Assembly (NCBI RefSeq): GCF_018986915.1
Contig: NZ_CP076723.1
Span: 2,637,501-2,701,500, forward strand
Origin: Geomonas oryzisoli
GTDB lineage: Bacteria > Desulfobacterota > Desulfuromonadia > Geobacterales > Geobacteraceae
Reading direction: 5' to 3'
DNA: 64,000 nucleotides
Part shown: positions 42,835-50,886 of the stretch, in pieces
How the letters are laid out: every line of letters starts with the position of its first letter
Position numbering within the stretch: position 1 is the stretch's first letter
Notes under the pieces: generated by a model
Told to the model about the DNA's origin: nothing
Databases searched by the model: none
What the model saw: the letters and a program-made list of their open reading frames with translations, nothing else
Made by a program: the position numbers and the translations under genes

Positions 42835-42968
42835 GGGGACTGGCTCCGCCAGGTGCCTGTCCCCTTGCTTGCTTGAGGGGGACTGGCTCCGCCAGGTGCC
42901 TGTCCCCTTGCCTGCTGAGCTGAAAGAAGCGTTCCGCTAGAGGGACAGGCACCTACGGAGCCTGTCCC
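42835..42968. repeat. Cluster of three dispersed palindromic repeats, copies I, J, K (tupA-tupB gap)
   Basis: Copies at 42835-42864 and 42878-42907 are identical, in plus orientation, and separated by 13 bases. The third, 42942-42968, is inverted and truncated in the loop. Together they fill nearly the whole gap between tupA and tupB. Confidence 0.88.
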
Positions 42969-42979
42969 TTCCGAGCCTT

Positions 42980-43846
42980 TTACAGCCCCAGCGACTCCGG
43001 CTTCTTGCCCGCATCCGGGAAGAACAGCGGAGAGCCGAACTCCTTCTTGCCGAAGGTGGAGATGATCTCCTGGGTCTTCTTGGAAACCATGAAGTCGGCG
43101 AACGCCTTGGCACCCGCGTTGTTGACCTTGGGCCACTTGGCCGGGTTCACCTCGATCACGTGGTAGACGTTGAGAAGCTTCGGCTCGCCCTGCACCATGA
43201 TCTCGAGCCCCAGGTGCGCCTTCTTGTTGAGCGCGAGGTAGGTGCCCCGGTCGGCCAGCAGGTACCCTTTCTTCTCGGCCGCAACGTTCAGGGTCTCGCC
43301 CATGCCCAGGCCGGTCTGCTGGAACCACTTCTGACCTTCCGGGTTGATGGCGGCAGCCTTGAAGAGCCCCTTCTCCTTGGCGTGGGTGCCGGAGTTGTCA
43401 CCACGGGAGAGCCACAGTGCGTTGGCTTTGGCGATGGACTTGATGGCGTCGGCAGCGGTCTTGGCGCCGCGGATCTTGGCCGGGTCGTTGGCCGGTCCCA
43501 GCAGGATGAAGTCGTTGTGCATGACCAGCTTGCGGTTCACGCCGAAGCCGTCGGCCATGAACTTCTTCTCGGCGTCCGGGGAGTGCACCAGCAGCACGTC
43601 GGCCTCACCCTTCTCGCCCATCTTCATGGCCTGGCCGGAACCGACCGAGATGGTCTTCACGAAGTAGCCGGTCTGCTTCTCGAAGATCGGGATCAATACG
43701 TCCAGAAGGCCGGAGTCCTGGGTGGAGGTGGTGGTGGCGAGGATCAGGTTCTTGTGTTCGGCAGCCCAGCCGGTGGAAACCGTGGCGACTGCGGAAAGCA
43801 GGAACAGGGCGACAAAAAGCGGCAACATTCTGAAAATTCGGGTCAT
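42980..43846 (-). CDS. tupA: Tungstate-binding periplasmic protein TupA
   Basis: A 288-residue protein with signal peptide (MTRIFRMLPLFVALFLLSAVATVSTGWA-AE). The mature start LILATTTSTQDSGLLDVLIPIFEKQTGY contains TTTSTQDSGLLD, the signature of TupA. Later oxyanion-site segments are VHSPDAEKKFM and WLSRGDNSGTHAKEKGLF. ATG 43846 has AAGGAG 6 bases upstream. The frame stays open 65 codons further but that stretch covers the ModE box and G-rich repeat. First gene of tupABC. Confidence 0.95.
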   Translation of the reverse strand: MTRIFRMLPLFVALFLLSAVATVSTGWAAEHKNLILATTTSTQDSGLLDVLIPIFEKQTGYFVKTISVGSGQAMKMGEKGEADVLLVHSPDAEKKFMADGFGVNRKLVMHNDFILLGPANDPAKIRGAKTAADAIKSIAKANALWLSRGDNSGTHAKEKGLFKAAAINPEGQKWFQQTGLGMGETLNVAAEKKGYLLADRGTYLALNKKAHLGLEIMVQGEPKLLNVYHVIEVNPAKWPKVNNAGAKAFADFMVSKKTQEIISTFGKKEFGSPLFFPDAGKKPESLGL

Positions 43847-43888
43847 CTCAAACTCCTTTTTGGGATTTTTCCTGCCTTTGGTGTCGAG

Positions 43889-43912
43889 CGTTATGGTGTT
43901 TTTGCTACAGCG
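43889..43912 (-). promoter_or_regulatory. ModE box upstream of tupA
   Basis: On the minus strand CGCTGTA-N10-CATAACG matches the E. coli ModE consensus CGCTATA-N10-TATAACG at 12 of 14 positions with the exact spacing. It is 42 bases upstream of the tupA start. Confidence 0.7.
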
Positions 43913-43983
43913 GGTAAACGAAAAAACGGGGCGGTGCCCCTTTTTGCTCCGGAATCCGTACCCATGGTCCCTCCTCCCCTTGC

Positions 43984-44006
43984 GGGAGGGGGTTAGGGGG
44001 TGGGGG
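43984..44006 (+). repeat. G-rich dispersed element, copy 2 (G-quadruplex candidate)
   Basis: GGG-A-GGGGG-TTA-GGGGG-T-GGGGG preceded by a CTCCC/GGGAG hairpin, nearly the same as 32884-32906. Confidence 0.7.
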
Positions 44007-44120
44007 AAGGTGCCATCATTGCCGCGGCCTTGCGGCTTCACCGCCCCCCCTGCCCCCTCCCGCCTTCGCGGGCCGCAGCGCTACAGCGCGCAGGCCCGTC
44101 AAGGGAGGGGGAGGAGACAC

Positions 44121-44933
44121 TTAGCTGACGCCGAGGATGACGCTGGAGGCCTTGAACAAGGTGCAGGCGTGCGAGCCCACCTTGAGGCCGAGGCTCGCAC
44201 CACTTTCGTGGGTGATCACCGCGCTGATGGTGTTGCCGCCCCCGACTTCGACGTCCACTTCGGTGGAAACGGGCCCTTCCACGATCTTGGCCACGGTACC
44301 GCACATGACGTTGCGGGCGCTGATCTTCGCGTCGTGCAGGTCGGTGCCGACCATGACCGAGCTCGCCTTGATGATGGCGTACGCCGAGCTCCCCTCCTTG
44401 AGGGCGAGGTTCTCGACCGCCCCGTTGGTGATGACGGCAACCAGCGGCGCGCCGCCGGTAAGGACCAGGGTGACCTCCGCGTTCACCGCCCCCTTGGTTA
44501 TCTTGGTGATGGTTCCGGACAAGACGTTACGGGCGCTTACTTTCATGGATATCCTCCGTAACAGCTGATAAAGACTCGCCGTGTCGCCGAGCCTCCCCTC
44601 GAGATTCTCCAGGAACCTCCGGTGCTCCTCCTGGAGCACGCCGTACTGCTTGACAACTTCCTTGCCGTAAGCGGTGAGGGTCGTGCCCCCTCCCCCTCTC
44701 CCGCCGGTCACCCGCTCCACCAGCGGCTTCTCGGCGAGGTTGTTGATCATGTTGACCAGATCCCAGGCGTTCTTGTAGCTGATGCCGACCGCCTTGGCCG
44801 CCTTGGTGATGGAACCCACTTCGTCGATCTTCTTCAAAAGGGCAATCCGGTCCAGCCCCAGGAACTTCTGCTCATCCTTGTGAAACCAGAGAGCCCCTTC
44901 GAGCTCTATGCCGCGTTTTGTGCCACGACTCAA
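44121..44933 (-). CDS. modE: Molybdate/tungstate-responsive regulator ModE
   Basis: A 270-residue ModE. The N-terminal winged helix (DRIALLKKIDEVGSITKAAKAVGISYKNAWDLVNMINNLAEKPLVERVTGGRGGGGTTLTAYG) is canonical. Two C-terminal TOBE/MOP repeats follow: SARNVLSGTITKITKGAVNAEVTLVLTGG and SARNVMCGTVAKIVEGPVSTEVDVEVGGG, which bind molybdate or tungstate. TTG 44933 is chosen because GAGG lies 6 bases upstream. ModE boxes are found in front of this gene and in front of tupA, so autoregulation and control of tungstate uptake are expected. Confidence 0.93.
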   Translation of the reverse strand: MSRGTKRGIELEGALWFHKDEQKFLGLDRIALLKKIDEVGSITKAAKAVGISYKNAWDLVNMINNLAEKPLVERVTGGRGGGGTTLTAYGKEVVKQYGVLQEEHRRFLENLEGRLGDTASLYQLLRRISMKVSARNVLSGTITKITKGAVNAEVTLVLTGGAPLVAVITNGAVENLALKEGSSAYAIIKASSVMVGTDLHDAKISARNVMCGTVAKIVEGPVSTEVDVEVGGGNTISAVITHESGASLGLKVGSHACTLFKASSVILGVS

Positions 44934-45082
44934 TTGACACCTCGTTCGGGAGCAGAGACTGTAAGAGTCCCTTCCAGGATCTGCCAATGCCTGACTCAGT
45001 ATACATCACATCAGTGAGAGTAAAGCCGTTCACTGCAATGAATGAGGCCACAGACACAGACAGGATTCTCATCGCAGACTAT

Positions 45083-45106
45083 CGTTATATCATAAACGCT
45101 ATAGCG
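45083..45106 (-). promoter_or_regulatory. ModE box upstream of modE
   Basis: CGTTATA-N10-TATAGCG (plus strand), an inverted repeat with the same N10 spacing as the E. coli ModE site. It overlaps a perfect ACGCTATAGCGT palindrome. It lies 150 bases upstream of the modE start. Confidence 0.7.
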
Positions 45107-45204
45107 TAGACACAAAAAGTGCCCCGCATTGTGTATACCTTTTTTCATAGGTGAAAACGGCCGGTTGCATGATGGAACAAGGCGAGAGGCAAGGCGACGC
45201 CGGC

Positions 45205-45984
45205 TCATTCACCGGCGTTGGTGGCGGAGAGGTATTCCGAACGGTTCCAGGTGGTCATGCAGGAAGGGTGAGCCGGGTCGGGGTGACAGAGGTAGATCTC
45301 ATCGCCGGGGTAACCGGCTATCTTCAGTCCGGCCGAGCGGAGCATCGCCTCGATGCCGGCATGGTTGGCGATCCACCAGTTGGTCGGGTCCCCGGCGAAG
45401 CGTTCCTCGATGAAGGCCATCTTGGGCCACCCCGCGTCGAGCAGCGCGTCCCGCTCGTTGATCCAGAAGTCATGCTGTCCGGCGACCTCGCGGCCGGGCA
45501 TGGTGACGGTCTGGAACAGCATCATTCCCGCCGTTTTCTGCGCCACGATGTCGAGCGTCAGCATCGGATAGCGCAGGTGATAGAACACCCCCATGAACAG
45601 GACCAGGTCGAACTTCCCCTTCACCCGCGCCAGGTCATAGACCTGCATCTGCCGGAACTCGACCAGCTCCTGCAGGCCGTACTGCCCCGCAGCCCAGTTG
45701 GCCTGGTCGAGGTAGTGGCTGTCGCAGTCGATGCCGAGCACCCGGGCGCCGCGGCGCGCCAGTTCGAACGAGTAAAAGCCCGCGTTGCAGCCGATGTCGA
45801 GCGCACTCCACCCGGTCAGATCTTCCGGAATGCAGCCCGAGATCTCGCGCCACTTGAAATTGGGGAAATCCCCCAGGAAATGATCCGGTGCGGTCTCCGT
45901 CCCGTCGGGCAGGTGCAGGTTGTGGAACCAGGGGGAGAGCTCCCTGATATCGTCTTCCAGCGTTCTCGGTTTGGCGTGGGTCAT
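45205..45984 (-). CDS. SAM-dependent methyltransferase, TIGR04290-like
   Basis: A 259-residue class I methyltransferase. SAM-binding motif I is ALDIGCNAGFYSFELARRGARVLGIDCD, and the post-motif FDLVLFMGVFYHLRYPMLTLD follows. The N-terminal LSPWFHNLHLPDGTETAPDHFLGDFPNFKWREI and QMQVYDLA are features I associate with the TIGR04290 family found in exopolysaccharide-type clusters. It is the last gene of the nine-gene glycan cluster, 62 bases after a CgeB-like gene. Probably methylates a sugar or glycan; acceptor unknown. Confidence 0.8.
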   Translation of the reverse strand: MTHAKPRTLEDDIRELSPWFHNLHLPDGTETAPDHFLGDFPNFKWREISGCIPEDLTGWSALDIGCNAGFYSFELARRGARVLGIDCDSHYLDQANWAAGQYGLQELVEFRQMQVYDLARVKGKFDLVLFMGVFYHLRYPMLTLDIVAQKTAGMMLFQTVTMPGREVAGQHDFWINERDALLDAGWPKMAFIEERFAGDPTNWWIANHAGIEAMLRSAGLKIAGYPGDEIYLCHPDPAHPSCMTTWNRSEYLSATNAGE

Positions 45985-46046
45985 GCGGGTACCTCAAGGT
46001 TATTTTGGCTGCGGGAGCCGGGTCACTGTGGCATCGGGGCGACACG

Positions 46047-47102
46047 TCACAGCGCGGCCAGGTATTCTTCCAGTTCCTCGGCGCGGCAGGCGGCAGAGTG
46101 GGACTGCAGCACCCGGGCACGGGCACGCTCCCCGATGGCCCGGCGCTCCTCGTCGGGGAAACGCTGCAGGATGCGCAACATCTCCTGGCTGCTGGAGGCG
46201 AGCAGGATCTCCTTTCCCGGCTCGAAGAACTGCTCCAGCCCCTGCCAGTGGTCGCTCACGATGGGGACCGCACACGCGGCCGCCTCGAAGAGACGCACGC
46301 TCGGGGAATAGCCCGCCACCTGCATATGTTTCCTGGTCAGGTTCAAGGTGAAGCGTTGCGAGCTGTAGAACTCGCTGTGGCACTCGGGGGGGAGATGTTC
46401 GATGCGATGCGTGTTCGCGGGCCACTTGAGGTCCGAGGGGTACTGCGCCCCGGCCACCACGAAGCGCCCCTTCTCCCAGGAGGAGGCGGGCCGGCACAGC
46501 AGCTGGTCCAGACCGGGCTGCCGATCGCGGCTGTAGGTGCCCAAGTACCCCAGGTCCCAGCGCGGGGTGATCTGCATCGGGTAATGCACCATGGGATCGA
46601 CCGAGCAGTACAGGGCGCGCGCCGCCCGCGAACCGTAGTGACGCTCGATGTGGTCCAGGGTGGGCCCGCCCGTGAAAGATAGGTAGAGGTCGTAACAGGG
46701 AATGAGTTCCTCGCTGAGGTACTGGCACTCCCCCCGGTCCAGGGCGGCCAGGGTCACCGGGGTGTCGATGTCGTAGAAGGCCTTGATCCCCTTGGCGTGC
46801 TTGCTGACCCACTTGCCCACCTCGATACCCTGGTAGACGTAGGAGCCGACGATGACGCAGTCGGCGTCGCTGATCTCGGGGCCGTACTCGGAGAAGAGCT
46901 CGTCCAGCGACTTGTAGATCAGCGTGTTGCAAAATGGCGGTTCGGGCAGGTCGCGGTGGGTCTCGTACCACTGCGCGTCCCGCTCCAGGAACAGGATTTC
47001 GTGGCCGCGCTTGTCCATCTCACGCAGCAGCCCCCGGTAGGTGGTGGCGTGACCGTTGCCCCAGGACGAGGTGATGGACAGGCCGAAGACGACGATTTTC
47101 AT
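46047..47102 (-). CDS. CgeB-like glycosyltransferase
   Basis: A 351-residue GT-B-type protein. The N-terminus KIVVFGLSITSSWGNGHATTYRGLLREMDKRGHEILFLERDAQWY and the C-terminal VRLFEAAACAVPIVSDHWQGLEQFFEPGKEILLASSSQEMLRIL match the CgeB/DUF3880-like group (E in LFEAAAC is the expected donor-binding Glu). Start ATG 47102 overlaps the stop of the preceding gene (ATGA). It is paralogous to that neighbour: both keep FEAA-C-ITD/VSD-W-G-EQFFEP. Donor sugar unknown. Confidence 0.82.
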   Translation of the reverse strand: MKIVVFGLSITSSWGNGHATTYRGLLREMDKRGHEILFLERDAQWYETHRDLPEPPFCNTLIYKSLDELFSEYGPEISDADCVIVGSYVYQGIEVGKWVSKHAKGIKAFYDIDTPVTLAALDRGECQYLSEELIPCYDLYLSFTGGPTLDHIERHYGSRAARALYCSVDPMVHYPMQITPRWDLGYLGTYSRDRQPGLDQLLCRPASSWEKGRFVVAGAQYPSDLKWPANTHRIEHLPPECHSEFYSSQRFTLNLTRKHMQVAGYSPSVRLFEAAACAVPIVSDHWQGLEQFFEPGKEILLASSSQEMLRILQRFPDEERRAIGERARARVLQSHSAACRAEELEEYLAAL

Positions 47103-48208
47103 GGTGCACCCCCGAGGTAGGCCCGACGTACCGGGCCGGCGGCGAAGATCTTCTGGAACTGCCTGGCCCGGTGCGCATAGGTGTGGTGCGCCCGCACCCG
47201 CGCCAGCGCGCGGGTTCCCATGGCCGCCGCGACCGAAGGGGTGAGCCGCTCCAGGATTTCCGCCACCTGGTCGCCGTTGTCCGCGACACAGATCTCCCGA
47301 TCCGGCTCGAAGAACTGCTCGATGCCGTCCCAGCGGTCGGTGATCATGCAGGCGCCGGCGCCGGCGGCCTCGAAGACGCGGGTGGCGGGGGAAAAGCCGT
47401 TGCGCGCCATGCCGTCGCGGCTCACGTTGAGAACGGCCCGGGAGCTGCAGTTGAAGGCGTTGTGGTCGCCGGTTCCGAGGTGCCCCAGGTAACGCACGTT
47501 CTCCGAGCGTTCCTTGTCCTGCCAGCCGCTGCCGGCCAAAAGGAAGCTGCGGTTGGGAAGCTTGCCGGCCACGGAGAGGAAGAATTCCTCGACCCGGCGT
47601 TCCCGGTCCGGCAGCCGGTTACCCAGGAAGGAGAGGTCCGCCTTGAGGCGCGGCGCGGGTGGCACCGGGAAGTGGGTATCCGGGTCGAGCGCGTTGTAGA
47701 TGGGGATGCAGTCGCGGGCACCGAAGCGGCGGTAGGCACGCACGATGGGGTCCCCGCCCCCGTAGGTCAGGACCATGTCGTACAGCGGGATCAGGGCGCG
47801 AAACGGGTCCCTGGGGTCACCCGCGATCCGCTCCAGGGTCGCCGGTGCGTCCACGTCCCAGAAGACCACCTGGGTCCCCGCCCGCTTCAGGCGCAGCACC
47901 TCGGACTCGAGCAGCGCGTCGAAGACACCGACACCGCTCGCCTTGATGATCAGGTCGGCGCCGCCGGCCGCCTCCAGGGAGCGGAACACCCCCTGCTCGG
48001 TGGCCGGGTAGACCACCACGGTGGCCCATTCCGGGTCCTCGATATCCCGGTGCGCCTGTCGGTCGTAGGCGTCGGGCTCGTAGAAGGTGATGCGGTGCCC
48101 CAGGCCGGAGAGCGCCCGCACCATGCCGCGGTAGTAGGTGGCTGCGCCGTTCCAGTAGGCGGAGACGAGACTCGAGGCGAAGAAGGCGATGGAAAGAGGG
48201 GCAGCCAT
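47099..48208 (-). CDS. CgeB-like glycosyltransferase (paralogue of the next gene)
   Basis: A 369-residue protein starting at ATG 48208 with AAAGGAA upstream. The frame is open a further 21 codons without a ribosome-binding site. N-terminus SIAFFASSLVSAYWNGAATYYRGMVRALSGLGHRITFYEPDAYDR and C-terminal TRVFEAAGAGACMITDRWDGIEQFFEPDREICVADNGDQVAEILERL show the same CgeB-like layout as its downstream neighbour. The two probably arose by duplication. It is preceded by a 167-base gap that carries an inverted-repeat element. Confidence 0.82.
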   Translation of the reverse strand: MAAPLSIAFFASSLVSAYWNGAATYYRGMVRALSGLGHRITFYEPDAYDRQAHRDIEDPEWATVVVYPATEQGVFRSLEAAGGADLIIKASGVGVFDALLESEVLRLKRAGTQVVFWDVDAPATLERIAGDPRDPFRALIPLYDMVLTYGGGDPIVRAYRRFGARDCIPIYNALDPDTHFPVPPAPRLKADLSFLGNRLPDRERRVEEFFLSVAGKLPNRSFLLAGSGWQDKERSENVRYLGHLGTGDHNAFNCSSRAVLNVSRDGMARNGFSPATRVFEAAGAGACMITDRWDGIEQFFEPDREICVADNGDQVAEILERLTPSVAAAMGTRALARVRAHHTYAHRARQFQKIFAAGPVRRAYLGGAP

Positions 48209-48249
48209 GGCAGTTCCTTTCAAGAGGGAAGTTAAAACCCAAATTCCAT

Positions 48250-48366
48250 AAGCAGTTACGCAAAGTCGCACGAAGAAGGCGCAAAGGACACGAAGGAAGC
48301 TTTGTCATTAACCACAGGTGTTCTTTCCGCTCTTAGCGGATACTTCGCATCTTTGCGTAACTGCTT
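48250..48366. repeat. 117-base inverted-repeat element
   Basis: Perfect 16-base terminal arms, AAGCAGTTACGCAAAG (48250-48265) and its complement (48351-48366), with partial pairing continuing inward and a small CCGCT-ctt-AGCGG hairpin inside (48328-48340). It has no coding capacity and lies between two glycosyltransferase genes. Confidence 0.75.
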
Positions 48367-48375
48367 TTCAATCTT

Positions 48376-49470
48376 TCAATCGATGCCGAGCTCGCGACAG
48401 ATGGCCAGCAGTTCCTCCACGCGGTGGCGGCAGGTGTGACGGGCCAGGATGGTCTCCCGGCCGTGCTGCGCAAGGCTCTGCGCCCGCTCGGGGTCGTGCA
48501 GCAGGCTCTGCATCTGCCGCTCCATCTCCTTTCCGTCCCGGGCGTAGACGAGATCGGAGCCGCCGGTGAAAAGCCCGTCGCTGTCGACCCAGGGCGCCGA
48601 CAGCAGCGGAATGCCGCAGGCCAGCGCCTCGAAGGGACGGATGGTCGGGATGCCGGGCAGGGTCTCCAGGTAGGGACGGCGCGGAATGTGGACCGTGAGC
48701 CGGAACCGGCTGAATACCCGCGGCACCTCGAAGTTGGGAAGCCAGCCGCCGTAGCCGATGCCCGCCTCGGCCAGCAACTGGAGCGCCCGGCTCGGGTAGC
48801 GCACGCCGTACACCACCCCCTTCAGGTGCAGCCTCCGCACCGGCTCCACGAAGAACTCGCGGATCTCCTGGCTGCGCTCGTCATCCCCCCAATTGCCGAT
48901 CCAGACCACGTCCCCGACCTTGTCCGGCGACTGAAGCGGCCGGAACACCCGCACGTCCGCCGCCTCATGCCACAGCCAGACCCGCTGCGCCCAGCCGCGG
49001 GAGAGGTAGATCTCCCTGATCCTGCCGCCGTAGGCCAGCACGCCGTCGAACCCGGAGAGGTCGTAGGCGGCCATGGCCGCCTCGTCGGTGACGCTTCTGT
49101 GGTGGGTGTCATGGAACAGGAGCCGGTATCCGCCGCAACCTTTACGATGCTCCCCCAGGCGCCGGACCAGTTCGTGTTCGCTCCACTCGTGGACGATGAC
49201 CAGGTCCGCCCCGTAAAGGATCCGGTCCAGGTCCAGCTCCTCGAGCCGGTATTTCACGCCGGTGAGCCCCGGATAGGCCTGCTGGAAACGGCGCAGCACC
49301 TCCTCGCCGCTGTCCCGCAGCATGTTGCTGTAACTCCAGCCGTTTTCCGGTTCGTAGACCGTCACCTCGTGCCCGAGCTGCCCAAGTTCCGTGACGATGC
49401 CCCGCAGGAAATGGGCGTTGCCGTGGTTCCAGTCGGAAAGGATGGAGTGGTAAAACATGACGATGCGCAT
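48376..49470 (-). CDS. Glycosyltransferase (GT-B, CgeB-related)
   Basis: A 364-residue enzyme. N-terminal RIVMFYHSILSDWNHGNAHFLRGIVTELGQLGHEVTVYEPENGWSYSN resembles the two CgeB-like neighbours. The C-terminal IPTIRPFEALACGIPLLSAPWVDSDGLFTGGSDLVYARDGKEMERQMQSLL has the donor-site Glu in PFEALACG. ATG 49470 is used; AGGAGG is 11 bases upstream, slightly far. Fourth of the glycosyltransferases in this cluster. Specificity unknown. Confidence 0.82.
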   Translation of the reverse strand: MRIVMFYHSILSDWNHGNAHFLRGIVTELGQLGHEVTVYEPENGWSYSNMLRDSGEEVLRRFQQAYPGLTGVKYRLEELDLDRILYGADLVIVHEWSEHELVRRLGEHRKGCGGYRLLFHDTHHRSVTDEAAMAAYDLSGFDGVLAYGGRIREIYLSRGWAQRVWLWHEAADVRVFRPLQSPDKVGDVVWIGNWGDDERSQEIREFFVEPVRRLHLKGVVYGVRYPSRALQLLAEAGIGYGGWLPNFEVPRVFSRFRLTVHIPRRPYLETLPGIPTIRPFEALACGIPLLSAPWVDSDGLFTGGSDLVYARDGKEMERQMQSLLHDPERAQSLAQHGRETILARHTCRHRVEELLAICRELGID

Positions 49471-49527
49471 ATTTCGGCGTTCCTCCTGAGAATTGCCCCC
49501 TTCCGGCGTTTCTACCACCTTCCCCCG

Positions 49528-50673
49528 TCACTGCCGGCTGTGTATCTCGTTCCCGGCACCGAGGCGGCTGTACAGGGAGAGGTATCCCGCGGTCATCCGG
49601 GCGGCGGAGAAGCTGCGGCTTCGCTCCAGGGCCTTCTCCCTGAGGCTCGCCTGACGGTTGCGGTCGGCGCAGAGGGCGCGCAGCTGCTTTTGCAGGTCAA
49701 CCGCCGATTCGGGATCGACGAACAGGGCCGCCCCGTCCCACAGCTCGCGCAGGCTGGGAATGTCCCCGAGCACCAGCGCGCAACCGGAGAGGGCCGCCTC
49801 CAGGACGGTGAGGCCGAAGGGCTCGTAGCGCGCCGGGAGCACGTAGATGGCGGCGGCCGCGTACCACGGCGCCAGCGACTCCGGCGCCAGGAAGCCGAGC
49901 CGGTTCACCCCGTCGACGTTGGCCGCCCCGCCGCCGGGTTGGTTGATCTCGCCCGCCACGTACACCGGCCAGGGGAGATCGTAGGCGTTGCGCACCAGCG
50001 CGCCGATGTTCTTCGCCTCGTCCCATACCCGCCCCACCGACAGGATGAAGTCCTCCTTCCTGCCGGGGCGGAACCGGGTACGGCCACGGGCGTTGTAGAC
50101 CACCTGCGCGTCGGGAAGCGGCAGGTACAGCCTCCGGATGCAGTCGAGCATCGCCGAGGAGGGGGCAGCCACCAGGTCCGCCGCCGCCAGCCCCAGCGCC
50201 ACCCGGTCCCGGTAGTGGTCCAGCCGCTGCGGCGCCTGCTCGCCGCGCACCGCCTCCCACCACGAGAGTACGCAGGAGTGGGCGACGACGAGGCACGGGC
50301 TGCGCCAGGGAAGTACGGCATGGGCGTAGCCGTTCAGGTGCACCAGGTCGGGCTTCAGCTCCGCCTCCAGGGAAAGGAGCCAGTCGCCGCTCTTCTCCAC
50401 GTCGCCCCACGGGTCGTCCATCCACTCCAGTCGATAGCCGCTCTCAAACAGCGTGACGTTCGCCTCGTCGGCCACCTCCCGGCGCTGCCCGGGGGAAACC
50501 GGCCGCCCCATGGTGGCGAGGGCGATGCGCACCCCGTGGGGGGCCAGGCCGCGGCTGAGCTCCAGGACGTAATTCCAGACACCGCCGATGGGATCGGCGG
50601 TCATCAGAATCAGCCCCGGCGCGCCGGTAACGACCTGCTCGCCTGCTGCTGTGGTGGGAGTCGAATTATTCAT
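49528..50673 (-). CDS. GT4-family glycosyltransferase
   Basis: A 381-residue GT4 enzyme. Acceptor-side half: LILMTADPIGGVWNYVLELSRGLAPHGVRIALATMG (the GG-W-Y loop is typical). Donor half: KEDFILSVGRVWDEAKNIGALVRNA, then IYVLPARYEPFGLTVLEAALSGCALVLGDIPSLRELWDGAALFV, where E-PFGL-LEAA is the EX7E motif. ATG 50673. Upstream is a 213-base gap before the oxidoreductase gene that holds a CCCTTCCC/GGGAAGGG hairpin, so this may begin a separate transcript. Confidence 0.87.
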   Translation of the reverse strand: MNNSTPTTAAGEQVVTGAPGLILMTADPIGGVWNYVLELSRGLAPHGVRIALATMGRPVSPGQRREVADEANVTLFESGYRLEWMDDPWGDVEKSGDWLLSLEAELKPDLVHLNGYAHAVLPWRSPCLVVAHSCVLSWWEAVRGEQAPQRLDHYRDRVALGLAAADLVAAPSSAMLDCIRRLYLPLPDAQVVYNARGRTRFRPGRKEDFILSVGRVWDEAKNIGALVRNAYDLPWPVYVAGEINQPGGGAANVDGVNRLGFLAPESLAPWYAAAAIYVLPARYEPFGLTVLEAALSGCALVLGDIPSLRELWDGAALFVDPESAVDLQKQLRALCADRNRQASLREKALERSRSFSAARMTAGYLSLYSRLGAGNEIHSRQ

Positions 50674-50886
50674 GAATAAAAAATCCCGGCGGCGCAATTT
50701 TTAAATAATCGGTCGATATATTAGGTAGTAACGCCGCACCGTCTCATGAGTTCGAGGCGGCGCTTCGGCAGAGACCTCCCCCTTCCCTTGGCCCGCTGAC
50801 GCGGGAAGGGCTCCGCTCGATTGCCGCCCGGCGCGGCTTATCGGTTTATCCGTGTATCTCTTTACCGATTTACCTGTTTATCTGAA

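Noticed and set aside
25096-42968. CRISPR array from the ~30-base repeats
   Set aside because: Copies are irregularly spaced over 18 kb, in both orientations, without uniform spacers or cas genes.
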